Source of the DNA: Xinfangfangia pollutisoli
Lineage (GTDB): Bacteria > Pseudomonadota > Alphaproteobacteria > Rhodobacterales > Rhodobacteraceae
DNA length: 64,000 bases
Direction of reading: 5' to 3'
NCBI RefSeq assembly: GCF_020179405.1
Contig: NZ_JAICBZ010000003.1
Location: 62,001-126,000, forward strand
Below the pieces are notes generated by a model. The model saw only the letters and a list, made by a program, of their open reading frames with translations, did no database searches and had not been told where the DNA came from. Made by a program: the position numbers and the translations under genes. Position 1 is the first letter of the stretch. Each line of letters starts with the position of its first letter. Shown piece after piece: positions 52,097 through 60,016 of this stretch.

Positions 52097-53044
52097 ATGA
52101 CCCCAACGCCCCTCGACCGACTTGCGCGGGCCACCCCGCCCTCCATGGCGCGCAGGGTGCGCGGCCTGTCCGACCGCACCATCGCCTGGCTGTTCGTGGC
52201 CCCCACGATCGCGCTTCTCCTGGCGATCAACATCTTCCCGCTGATCTGGACGGTGCGGCTGTCCTTCACCAATTTCGCCGCCAACAAGCCCAATGCCGAG
52301 GTGAAATGGGTCGGCCTGCGCAATTATGAACGCATCCTCACCGATGACGGCATCTGGGCGACGATGCAGACCACGGCGCATTTCCTGTTCTGGACGCTGT
52401 TCTTCCAGGTGCTGATCGGCTTCACCCTGGCCTGGCTGATCAACCGAAAGTTCAAGGGCAACGATCTGCTGACCACGCTGATCGTCCTGCCGATGATGCT
52501 GTCGCCCGCCGTCGTCGGCAATTTCTGGACCTTCCTGTATCAGCCGCAGATCGGCCTGGTGAATTACATGGTCGAACTGCTGACCGGCACCCCCGCTTCC
52601 AGCTTCTCCATGCTGGGCCCCGGCGGGCTGGCGCCCTGGTCGATCGTCATCGTCGACACCTGGATGTGGACGCCCTTCGTGATGCTGATCTGCCTCGCGG
52701 GCCTGCGCTCGATCCCCGATTACATCTATGAGGCGGCTGAAATCGACCGTGCCAGCAAGTGGCGGCAGTTCTGGACCATCACCATCCCGATGGTTCTGCC
52801 GTTCCTGATGCTGGCGGTGCTGTTCCGCGGCATCGAGAATTTCAAGATGTTCGACATGGTCACGCTGTTGACCGGCGGCGGGCCCGGCAATGAAACCCTG
52901 CTGACCTCGATCGACCTCAAGCGCGAAGCCTTCGAAAAATGGCGCACCGGCTATAGTTCGGCCTATGCGATCATCCTTTTCGTCACCGTCTTCGGCCTGG
53001 CCTCGATCTATGTGAAAGCCCTGAACAAGGTGAAGGAAAGATGA
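52097..53044 (+). CDS. ABC-transporter permease, subunit 1
   Basis: A 315-aa inner-membrane permease with six hydrophobic helices (about 35-60, 95-120, 130-150, 185-205, 235-260 and 280-305) and the EAA loop EAAEIDRASKWRQFWTITIPMVLP that contacts the ATPase. It is of the MalF/UgpA type. The ATG at 52097 is preferred over an earlier start at 52034. Overlaps permease 2 by 4 bases, so they are translated together as a heterodimer. Confidence 0.93.
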   Translation: MTPTPLDRLARATPPSMARRVRGLSDRTIAWLFVAPTIALLLAINIFPLIWTVRLSFTNFAANKPNAEVKWVGLRNYERILTDDGIWATMQTTAHFLFWTLFFQVLIGFTLAWLINRKFKGNDLLTTLIVLPMMLSPAVVGNFWTFLYQPQIGLVNYMVELLTGTPASSFSMLGPGGLAPWSIVIVDTWMWTPFVMLICLAGLRSIPDYIYEAAEIDRASKWRQFWTITIPMVLPFLMLAVLFRGIENFKMFDMVTLLTGGGPGNETLLTSIDLKREAFEKWRTGYSSAYAIILFVTVFGLASIYVKALNKVKER

Positions 53045-53994
53045 GCGGCGTTTCGTCAAGCTGGTCGGTCACCGAGCCGTCGAAACTGTCCAAATGGCTG
53101 GCTGCGACGCTGGTGCTGGCCTATACGCTGATCACCCTGCTGCCCTTGCTGTGGATCATCTCGACCGGGTTCAAATCCGGCCCGGATTCGATTTCCTACC
53201 CGCCGAAAGTGGTCTTCGAGCCGTCGCTGGAAGGCTATGTGAACCTGTTCACCACCCGCACCCGTCTGGGGGCCGAGGCCTTTGCCGCCCTGCCCCCGCC
53301 CGAAACCTGGTATGACCGGATCGTGCGCCAGTCGGGCATGGTGATCGCCGGGCCAAGCCGCTTTGGCGAACGCTTCCTGAATTCGGTGATCATCGGCTTC
53401 GGCTCGACCGCGCTGTCGATCTTTCTGGGCACGCTGGCGGCCTATGGCTTTTCGCGCTTCAAGGTGCCGCTGAAGGACGACCTGCTGTTCTTCATCCTGT
53501 CGACGCGGATGATGCCGCCCATCGCCGTCGCGATCCCGATCTATCTGATGTACCGCCAGCTGGGCCTGTCGGACACGCATCTGGGCATGATCCTTCTCTA
53601 CACCGCGGTGAACATCAGCCTGGCCGTCTGGCTGCTGAAGGGCTTCATCGACGAGATCCCGCGCGAATATGAAGAAGCGGCGCTGATCGACGGCTACACC
53701 CGCTTTCAGGCCTTCCGCAAAGTCGTGCTGCCGCAGGCGGCGACCGGCATCGCCAGCACCGCGATCTTCTGCCTGATCTTCGCCTGGAACGAATACGCCT
53801 TCGCGGTGCTTCTGACCTCGGGCAAGGCGCAGACGGCGCCGCCCTTCATCCCCACGATCATCGGCGTCGGTGGCCAGGACTGGCCCGCCGTCGCGGCAGG
53901 CGCCACGATCTTCCTTTTGCCGGTGATGATCTTCACCATCCTTCTGCGCAAGCATCTGTTGCGCGGCATCACCTTCGGCGCGGTGCGGAAATGA
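53041..53994 (+). CDS. ABC-transporter permease, subunit 2
   Basis: A 317-aa MalG/UgpE-type permease: hydrophobic helices at about 17-40, 107-130, 135-160, 180-200, 250-270 and 285-305, and the EAA loop EEAALIDGYTRFQAFRKVVLPQA. ATG overlaps the stop of permease 1. A 46-base purine-rich gap separates it from the small membrane gene. It forms the second half of the transport channel. Confidence 0.93.
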   Translation: MSGVSSSWSVTEPSKLSKWLAATLVLAYTLITLLPLLWIISTGFKSGPDSISYPPKVVFEPSLEGYVNLFTTRTRLGAEAFAALPPPETWYDRIVRQSGMVIAGPSRFGERFLNSVIIGFGSTALSIFLGTLAAYGFSRFKVPLKDDLLFFILSTRMMPPIAVAIPIYLMYRQLGLSDTHLGMILLYTAVNISLAVWLLKGFIDEIPREYEEAALIDGYTRFQAFRKVVLPQAATGIASTAIFCLIFAWNEYAFAVLLTSGKAQTAPPFIPTIIGVGGQDWPAVAAGATIFLLPVMIFTILLRKHLLRGITFGAVRK

Positions 53995-54037
53995 GGAAGA
54001 CGGAAGGAAGACAGACGGAAGACGAAAGGAAGGTGCC
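53990..54037 (+). repeat. Purine-rich GGAAGAC repeats before the small membrane gene
   Basis: The stretch between permease 2 and the 62-aa gene is nearly free of T and contains GGAAGAC three times with GGAAGG interruptions. Such runs give a strong ribosome-loading site and may vary in length. Confidence 0.55.
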
Positions 54038-54040
54038 GAA

Positions 54041-54229
54041 ATGACCCGTTTTCTGACCGGCCTTGCCACCCTGCGCCGTGGCCCCTGGGAGATGCTGGCC
54101 ACGATCCTGATCGGCCTTGGCGTCTTCATGCTGATGCAGCCCTTCTTCCTCTGGGCCTTCACCTGGTCCTTCCTCGTGACCCTTGCCGGCACGGTGATGT
54201 TCATCGTCGCCAGCCACTTCCCGGAGTAG
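54041..54229 (+). CDS. Small membrane protein of an ABC transporter operon (62 aa)
   Basis: A 62-aa protein with two hydrophobic helices (about 18-38 and 40-58) joined by a tight turn, and a short basic N-terminus. It sits between the two permease genes and the two ATPase genes. It recalls GlpU (DUF2160), a small membrane protein in the Rhizobium glycerol ABC operon glpSTPQUV, but it is shorter and I cannot confirm homology. Probable role is transporter assembly or stability. GAAAGGAAGG gives a strong start. Confidence 0.72.
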   Translation: MTRFLTGLATLRRGPWEMLATILIGLGVFMLMQPFFLWAFTWSFLVTLAGTVMFIVASHFPE

Positions 54230-54232
54230 ACC

Positions 54233-55330
54233 TTGGCCGAGATCGTCATCCAGAACCTCCGCAAGGAATTCGGCGCCTTCATCGCCGTTCAGGGCTCCAG
54301 CTTCACCATTGGCGATGGCGAGTTCTTCATGCTGCTTGGCCCCTCGGGCTGCGGCAAGACCACGACGCTGCGAATGATCGCGGGCCTTGAAATCCCCACT
54401 TCGGGCCAGATCCTGATCGACGGCCAGGATGTCAGCCGCCTGCCCGCCAGCCAGCGCGACATTGCCATGGTCTTCCAGATGTTCGCGCTGTACCCGCATC
54501 TTAACGTGCGGAAAAACATCGCTTATCCGCTGGTCAGCCAGGGCGTTCCGCGGGCCGAGGTCGCCCGCCGCGTGGCCGAAGTGGCCCGCATCCTGCAGAT
54601 CGAACACCTGATGGACAAGGGCGTCGGCGGCCTGTCGGGCGGCGACCGGCAGCGGGTGGCCCTGGGCCGCGCCATCGTGCGGCGCCCCAAGGCCTTCATG
54701 ATGGACGAACCCCTGGGCGCGCTGGATGCCGAGTTTCGCGAAACCATGGCCGAGGAATTGCGCGCCCTGCATGACCGGATGGGGGCGACCACGGTCTATG
54801 TCACCCATGACCAGCTGGAAGCCATGCAGATGGGCGACAAGATCGTCGTGATGAATCATGGGGTTGTCGAACAGTTTGGCACCCCGCAGGATATTTACGA
54901 CCACCCCGCCACCCTGTTCGTGGCCGATTTCATCGGCTCGCCGGCAATGAACTTCCTGCCCTTCGAAGGCGGCTTCGCGCCGGGTGACGTCTCGGTCACG
55001 CTGGGCGGCGCCCAGATCGCCGTGCCCCGCCTGCACGAGGCGACCGAGGGGCGCAAGCTGGTGCTGGGCGTGCGCCCCGAACATGTGACGCTGGGCGAAA
55101 CCGGGGCGCTGCGCGGCCGGGTTCTGGCCAGCGAATATCTGGGCACCAGCCAGATCATCACCGTCGAAACCGCGCATGGACCGATCAAGGCCCGCGCCCC
55201 CTCGGGCCAGCCCGCCCGGCTGGGCGAGCCGCTGGCCCTGTCCTTCGCCGGGCCGCGGCTGACGCTGTTCGACCAGTCCACCGGCCGCGCCTTCCTGACC
55301 GATGCCAATGCGGGGGTCCATCATGGCTGA
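54233..55330 (+). CDS. ABC-transporter ATP-binding protein 1
   Basis: A 365-aa MalK/UgpC-type ATPase. Walker A is GPSGCGKTT (about 36-44), signature LSGGDRQRVALGRAIV (about 135-150), Walker B AFMMDEPLGALDAEF (about 155-170) and switch His in YVTHDQLEA. A C-terminal OB/TOBE-like domain follows (about 240-365). The start is a TTG at 54233, overlapping the stop of the small gene and preceded by GGAG. It forms a heterodimer with the next ATPase, which differs in sequence. Confidence 0.93.
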   Translation: MAEIVIQNLRKEFGAFIAVQGSSFTIGDGEFFMLLGPSGCGKTTTLRMIAGLEIPTSGQILIDGQDVSRLPASQRDIAMVFQMFALYPHLNVRKNIAYPLVSQGVPRAEVARRVAEVARILQIEHLMDKGVGGLSGGDRQRVALGRAIVRRPKAFMMDEPLGALDAEFRETMAEELRALHDRMGATTVYVTHDQLEAMQMGDKIVVMNHGVVEQFGTPQDIYDHPATLFVADFIGSPAMNFLPFEGGFAPGDVSVTLGGAQIAVPRLHEATEGRKLVLGVRPEHVTLGETGALRGRVLASEYLGTSQIITVETAHGPIKARAPSGQPARLGEPLALSFAGPRLTLFDQSTGRAFLTDANAGVHHG

Positions 55331-56330
55331 GGTCGTTCTGACAGGCCTGTCAAAGACTTATGGCGCAACGCAAGCGCTGAAGGATGTCACGCTGACCATC
55401 CCTGACGGCGCTTTCGTGGTGCTTCTGGGCCCGACCGGCGCCGGCAAGACCACCACGCTGCGGCTGATCGCCGGGCTTGACCAGCCCGATGCCGGCGATA
55501 TCGCAATTGGCGGTGCCTCGGTTCTGGCCGAAACCCCGGCGCAGCGCGACATCGCCATGGTTTTCCAGCAATATTCGCTATACCCGCATCTGACGGTGCG
55601 CGACAATCTGGCCTTCCCGCTGCGTTCGCCCATGATCGCGATGCCGGAAGACCAGATCGCCGCCCGGGTGGCCGAAGTGGCGCAGGTGCTGCGCATTCCG
55701 CACAAGCTGGACAACAAGGCCACCGCGCTGTCGGGGGGCGAGATGCAGCGTGTCTCGATCGGGCGGGCGCTGGTGCGCAATCCGCGCATCTATCTGATGG
55801 ACGAACCGCTCAGCAGCCTGGATGCCAAGCTGCGCGCCGATCTGCGGATCGAGTTGAAGCGCATCCATTCCGATCTGGGCGCGACCTTCCTGTATGTGAC
55901 GCATGACCAGATCGAGGCCATGACCATGGCCACCCATATCGGCGTGCTGGATCAGGGCCGGCTGGTGCAATTCGGCCCCCCGCGCGAGATCTATGAAAAC
56001 CCGGTCTCGACCTATGTTGCCAGCCGCCTGGGTCAGCCGCGCATCGCGCTTTTGCCGGCCGATGCCTTCGGGCCGCCGGCGCAGTTCGGCGCGCCCGAAG
56101 GGGCGGCGCAGATCGGCCTGCGCCCCGAGCATATCCTTCAGGGCGAAGGTCCGTCCGCGCTGGTTCACCGGCTGGAGCATCTGGGCGACCAGACCCGGCT
56201 GCATCTGGATCTGGGCCCGCATCGCATCGTCACGCTTGCCGATCCGCATACGCGGCTGGGCCCGGGCGACACGCTGCTGATCCGGCCGCAAAGCCCGCTT
56301 TGGTTCGATGCCCAAGGTCAAAGGATATAA
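55323..56330 (+). CDS. ABC-transporter ATP-binding protein 2
   Basis: A 335-aa ATPase with Walker A GPTGAGKTT, signature LSGGEMQRVSIGRAL, Walker B LMDEPLSSLDAKL and switch His YVTHDQIEA, followed by a TOBE-type C-terminal domain. It starts 8 bases before the end of ATPase 1 (overlap), at ATG 55323. Having two distinct ATPases instead of one homodimer is the plan of the glycerol (GlpST) and some polyol transporters. Confidence 0.92.
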   Translation: MAEVVLTGLSKTYGATQALKDVTLTIPDGAFVVLLGPTGAGKTTTLRLIAGLDQPDAGDIAIGGASVLAETPAQRDIAMVFQQYSLYPHLTVRDNLAFPLRSPMIAMPEDQIAARVAEVAQVLRIPHKLDNKATALSGGEMQRVSIGRALVRNPRIYLMDEPLSSLDAKLRADLRIELKRIHSDLGATFLYVTHDQIEAMTMATHIGVLDQGRLVQFGPPREIYENPVSTYVASRLGQPRIALLPADAFGPPAQFGAPEGAAQIGLRPEHILQGEGPSALVHRLEHLGDQTRLHLDLGPHRIVTLADPHTRLGPGDTLLIRPQSPLWFDAQGQRI

Positions 56331-56342
56331 GGGAAATCCGCC

Positions 56343-57986
56343 ATGCAGCAATTCATGAACCGCAGGGATGCGCTGGTGACCGAGGCGATTGACGGGCTGT
56401 TGCGCAGCGCCGCCGGGCGCGCCGCGCGGCTGGACGGCTATCCGCATATCAAGGTCGTGGTGCGCACCGACTGGGACCGCTCGAAGGTCGCGCTGGTCTC
56501 GGGCGGCGGCTCGGGGCATGAGCCCAGCCATGCGGGTTTCGTGGGCCAGGGCCTGTTGACGGCGGCGGTCTGTGGCGACGTTTTCGCCAGCCCTTCGGTC
56601 GATGCGGTTCTGGCGGGGATCCTGGCGGTGACGGGCAGGCCGGGCTGCCTGCTGATCGTCAAGAACTACACCGGCGACCGGCTGAATTTCGGCCTGGCCG
56701 CCGAACGCGCCCGGGCCTTCGGGCTGAAAGTGGCGATGGTGGTGGTCGATGACGATATCGCCCTGCCCGACCTGCCGCAGGCCCGCGGCGTGGCCGGCAC
56801 GCTGTTCGTCCACAAGATCGCCGGCGCCCTGGCCGAGGCGGGCGAGGATCTGGACACCATCGCCGCCGCGGCGCAGGGGGTGATCAAGGGCGCGATTTCC
56901 ATCGGGATGAGCCTGGATACCTGCACCGTGCCCGGCAGCCCGAAAGAGGACCGGATCCTGCAGGGCCATGCCGAGCTGGGCCTGGGCATCCATGGCGAGG
57001 CGGGGGTCGAGCAGGTGGCCTTTGAAGGCGCGCGCGAGGCGATGGCCATGGTCACCGCCCGGCTGGCGCCGCATATGGGCAAGGGCGACCATGTGGCTTT
57101 GCTGAACAATCTGGGCGCAACCACGCCCTTGGAAATGTCGGTTCTGGCCGAGGAACTGGCGCGCTCGTCGCTGGCGTCGCGGATCAAGTGGATCGTCGGG
57201 CCGGCGCCGCTGATGACCTCGCTGGACATGCATGGCTTCTCGCTGTCGCTTTTGCCGATCGACGCGGCGCGGGTGCAGGCGCTTTGCGCGCCCGCCGCGC
57301 CGATGGCCTGGCCGGGCTGTCTGCCCTTTGGCGAGGTGCCGGTGCGCCCGCTGCCCGACGGGCTGGCGCCGATCCAGCCCCTGCCCTCGGCCCATCCGGC
57401 GCGGCGGGCGCTGCTGGCGCGCTGCTGCGCGGCGCTGATCGCGGCAGAAGCCGATCTGAACGCGCTGGACGCGCGCTCGGGCGATGGCGATACCGGCAGC
57501 ACGCTGGCCGGGGCGGCGCGGGCGCTGGTGGCGGCGCTGGACCGGCTGCCGCTGGCCGATCCGACCCAGCTGTACCGCGCCGTGGGCAATGAGCTGAGCC
57601 AGACCATGGGCGGATCGTCCGGCGTGTTGCTGGCGATCTTCTTTGCCGCGGCGGGCGATGCCTCGGCCTCGGGGCGCGACTGGATCGGGGCGCTGGGGGC
57701 GGGGCTGGCGCGGGTGATGCAGGTGGGCGGCGCCGGGCCGGGCCACCGGACGATGATCGACGCGCTGGCGCCCGCGCTGGCAGCCCTGCCGCAGGGCCTG
57801 GCTGCCGCGGCCGCGGCGGCGCGGGCGGGCGCCGATGCGACCGCCGGCATGAGCCGCGCCCGGGCGGGCCGCGCCAGCTATCTGACCGCCGAGCGGCTGG
57901 CAGGGTTCAACGATCCCGGCGCCGAGGGTGTGGCGCTGCTGTTCGAAGATCTGGCCCGCGGATCGGCGGCAGGGCCAAAGGAATAG
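56343..57986 (+). CDS. Fused ATP-dependent dihydroxyacetone kinase (DhaK-DhaL)
   Basis: A 547-aa kinase of the Citrobacter/eukaryotic type. DhaK domain (1-330) carries covalent-binding His217 in LGLGIHGEAGVEQ plus GSGHEPSHAGFVG and KNYTGDRLNFGLA. DhaL domain (345-547) carries the Mg-ADP aspartates D376, D381 and D383 in DARSGDGDTGSTL. It would phosphorylate dihydroxyacetone, glyceraldehyde, or tetruloses such as erythrulose. It is the last gene of the ABC operon, so the imported sugar is likely a keto-triose or tetrulose phosphorylated at once. ATG at 56343. Confidence 0.95.
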   Translation: MQQFMNRRDALVTEAIDGLLRSAAGRAARLDGYPHIKVVVRTDWDRSKVALVSGGGSGHEPSHAGFVGQGLLTAAVCGDVFASPSVDAVLAGILAVTGRPGCLLIVKNYTGDRLNFGLAAERARAFGLKVAMVVVDDDIALPDLPQARGVAGTLFVHKIAGALAEAGEDLDTIAAAAQGVIKGAISIGMSLDTCTVPGSPKEDRILQGHAELGLGIHGEAGVEQVAFEGAREAMAMVTARLAPHMGKGDHVALLNNLGATTPLEMSVLAEELARSSLASRIKWIVGPAPLMTSLDMHGFSLSLLPIDAARVQALCAPAAPMAWPGCLPFGEVPVRPLPDGLAPIQPLPSAHPARRALLARCCAALIAAEADLNALDARSGDGDTGSTLAGAARALVAALDRLPLADPTQLYRAVGNELSQTMGGSSGVLLAIFFAAAGDASASGRDWIGALGAGLARVMQVGGAGPGHRTMIDALAPALAALPQGLAAAAAAARAGADATAGMSRARAGRASYLTAERLAGFNDPGAEGVALLFEDLARGSAAGPKE

Positions 57987-57997
57987 GCGCCGGTCGG

Positions 57998-58023
57998 GGA
58001 ACCCTGATCACCCCGCCCGCGTT
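57998..58023 (+). promoter_or_regulatory. EcfG-type (general stress) promoter before the AI-2E gene
   Basis: GGAAC (57998-58002), 17 bases, CGTT (58020-58023) matches the alphaproteobacterial EcfG consensus GGAAC-N16/17-CGTT. The predicted RNA start lies near 58030, about 20 bases before the GTG start. Confidence 0.7.
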
Positions 58024-58052
58024 TGCCTGGATTGGTGCAGGGGGCGGATATC

Positions 58053-60008
58053 GTGGCAGAGGCAGGTGCGGCGGCAGCGACGGGCGGGGCAACGGCGCCG
58101 GGCGAAGATCCGGGCATTGCCCGCAGCGTCACGCTGAAGACCCTGGCCGCGGCCACGGTCATCACCGCCGTTCTGCATCTGGGGCAGGAGATCTTTCTGC
58201 CGCTGGCCTGCGCGGTGCTGATCACCTTCGCGCTGGCGCCCACCGTGGCCTTCCTGCGCCGCCGCGGCGTGCCGCGCATCCTGTCGGTTCTGGCGGTGGT
58301 GACGCTGGCCTTCGCGCTGATCGGCGTCTTCCTTCTGATCACCGTCAGCCAGATCGGCACGCTGGCGCAGCAATTGCCCAGTTTCCAGTCCAACATCGTG
58401 GCCAAGCTGGACGCGCTGCAGCAAGAGAATTCCGGCAACCGCCTGGTCGCGCAATTGACCCGCATGGCGACCACGATCAACAGCGAAATCGGCTCGGGTC
58501 TGGGCACCGGCGATGCGGCGGGGGCCGAGGGCCTGCCGGTGCAGGTCGAACTGATCGAGCCGCGCAATGCCTTTCAGATGCTGAGCGATCTGGTCATGCC
58601 GCTGGTCCGGCCGATCGGAACGGCGGGGCTGGTGGTCGTGGTGGTGATCTTCATGCTGCTGGAGCGCGAGGATCTGCGCGACCGCTTTCTGCGCCTGGTC
58701 GGGTCAAGCGACATCCACCGCACGACGCAGGTGCTGGAAGATGCCGGCAGCCGGGTTGCGCATTACCTGCTGACCCAGCTTCTGGTGAACACGATCTATG
58801 CCGTCCCGATCGGCATCGGCCTGTGGCTGATCGGCGTGCCCAATGCCGCCCTTTGGGCGATGCTGACGCTGGTGCTGCGCTTCGTGCCCTATATCGGCTC
58901 GGCGCTGGCGGCGGCCTTCCCGCTGTTCCTGGCCTTCGCCGTGTCGCCCGACTGGTCGGCGGTGCTGTGGACGGCGGCGCTGTTCCTGGTGGTCGAACTG
59001 GTGACCTCGAACCTGATCGAACCCTGGCTTTACGGCACCCGCACCGGGCTGAGCCCGCTGTCGATCATCGTCGCCGCGATCTTCTGGACCTGGATCTGGG
59101 GGCCCCTGGGGCTGGTTCTATCGACGCCGCTGACGGTGTGTCTGGTGGTGCTGGGCCGGCACATCCCGCAATTCGCGCTGTTCGACATCCTGTTCGGCGA
59201 CCGGCCGGTGCTGGCCGATCACACCCGGCTGTATCAGCGGCTTCTGGTCGGCGATCTGGCCGAAAGCAGCGCCCGCGCCGGGACCGAGCTGGAGACGGTC
59301 TATGTCTCGGATTACCACCGCGACGTGACGCTGCCGGCGCTGCTGCTGGCGCAGTTCGATCTGGCGCGCGGGGCGCTGAAGCCCGGGCAGGACCGGGCAT
59401 TGGCACAGGCGGCGCAAGAGTTTCTGGTCTCGCTGGAACCCGCCGTCGCCGAAGAACTGTCGGAAGCCGCGGCCGAAGGCGAAGCGGCCGGGGACGGGGC
59501 AGGGCGCCGTCTGCTGGTGATCGGCGGGCGCTCGGCGCTGGATGATGCGGGCGCGGCCGTCGTGGCCCAGGCGGCCCGCACCGAAGGCGCCGAGGCCGAG
59601 GCGCTGTCGCATCAGGACCTGACGCCGGCGCGGTTTGCCGCCGTCACCGGCACGGCTGCCGATTGCGCCCTGCTGACCTTCCTTGATCCCGAACCCGCCC
59701 GCGGCGCGGTGCTGCAGCTGCGCCGGATCAAGCGCGCGGCGCCGGGGCTTCGGGTCGGCGTGCTGCTTTGCCCCGCACCCGACAGTCTGGAAGGGGGCGC
59801 GCCGCTGCGGCCAAGCGCTGAAACGCAAGAAGCGATCCTGGCCACGGGCGCGGATTTCTGCGCCCTCTCGCTGGACGAAGCCCTGGCCGAGGCCTTCCGC
59901 AGCGCCGAACCGCGTCCGCTGCCGGCCGCCCCGCGCAAGCCGCAGCGGCGGCGCATTCTGGCGCCACCCGGCCCCATCCCGGCCCCGGCGGCGCTGACCA
60001 GCGCCTAA
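58053..60008 (+). CDS. AI-2E (PerM) family membrane protein with long C-terminal extension
   Basis: A 651-aa protein. The first 360 residues have the AI-2E/PerM membrane plan: helices at about 30-50, 55-75, 80-100, then LVMPLVRPIGTAGLVVVVVIFMLL, LLTQLLVNTIYAVPIGIGLWLIG, LWTAALFLVVELVTSNLIEPWLYG and GPLGLVLSTPLTVCLVVLG. The remaining 290 residues (from about 365) are soluble, acidic and Ala-rich, and contain a cytoplasmic-looking LLVIGGRSALDDAGAAVVA and a C-terminal Arg/Pro tail; the usual PerM protein stops at about 350 aa. The GTG at 58053 is chosen after AGGGGGCGG; TTG at 58023 is an alternative. Function of the extension unknown. Confidence 0.85.
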   Translation: MAEAGAAAATGGATAPGEDPGIARSVTLKTLAAATVITAVLHLGQEIFLPLACAVLITFALAPTVAFLRRRGVPRILSVLAVVTLAFALIGVFLLITVSQIGTLAQQLPSFQSNIVAKLDALQQENSGNRLVAQLTRMATTINSEIGSGLGTGDAAGAEGLPVQVELIEPRNAFQMLSDLVMPLVRPIGTAGLVVVVVIFMLLEREDLRDRFLRLVGSSDIHRTTQVLEDAGSRVAHYLLTQLLVNTIYAVPIGIGLWLIGVPNAALWAMLTLVLRFVPYIGSALAAAFPLFLAFAVSPDWSAVLWTAALFLVVELVTSNLIEPWLYGTRTGLSPLSIIVAAIFWTWIWGPLGLVLSTPLTVCLVVLGRHIPQFALFDILFGDRPVLADHTRLYQRLLVGDLAESSARAGTELETVYVSDYHRDVTLPALLLAQFDLARGALKPGQDRALAQAAQEFLVSLEPAVAEELSEAAAEGEAAGDGAGRRLLVIGGRSALDDAGAAVVAQAARTEGAEAEALSHQDLTPARFAAVTGTAADCALLTFLDPEPARGAVLQLRRIKRAAPGLRVGVLLCPAPDSLEGGAPLRPSAETQEAILATGADFCALSLDEALAEAFRSAEPRPLPAAPRKPQRRRILAPPGPIPAPAALTSA

Positions 60009-60016
60009 ACCAGCGT

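Noticed and set aside
55578-57746. 722-codon minus-strand frame opposite ATPase 2 and the DhaKL kinase
   Set aside because: Mirror of well-supported plus-strand genes.
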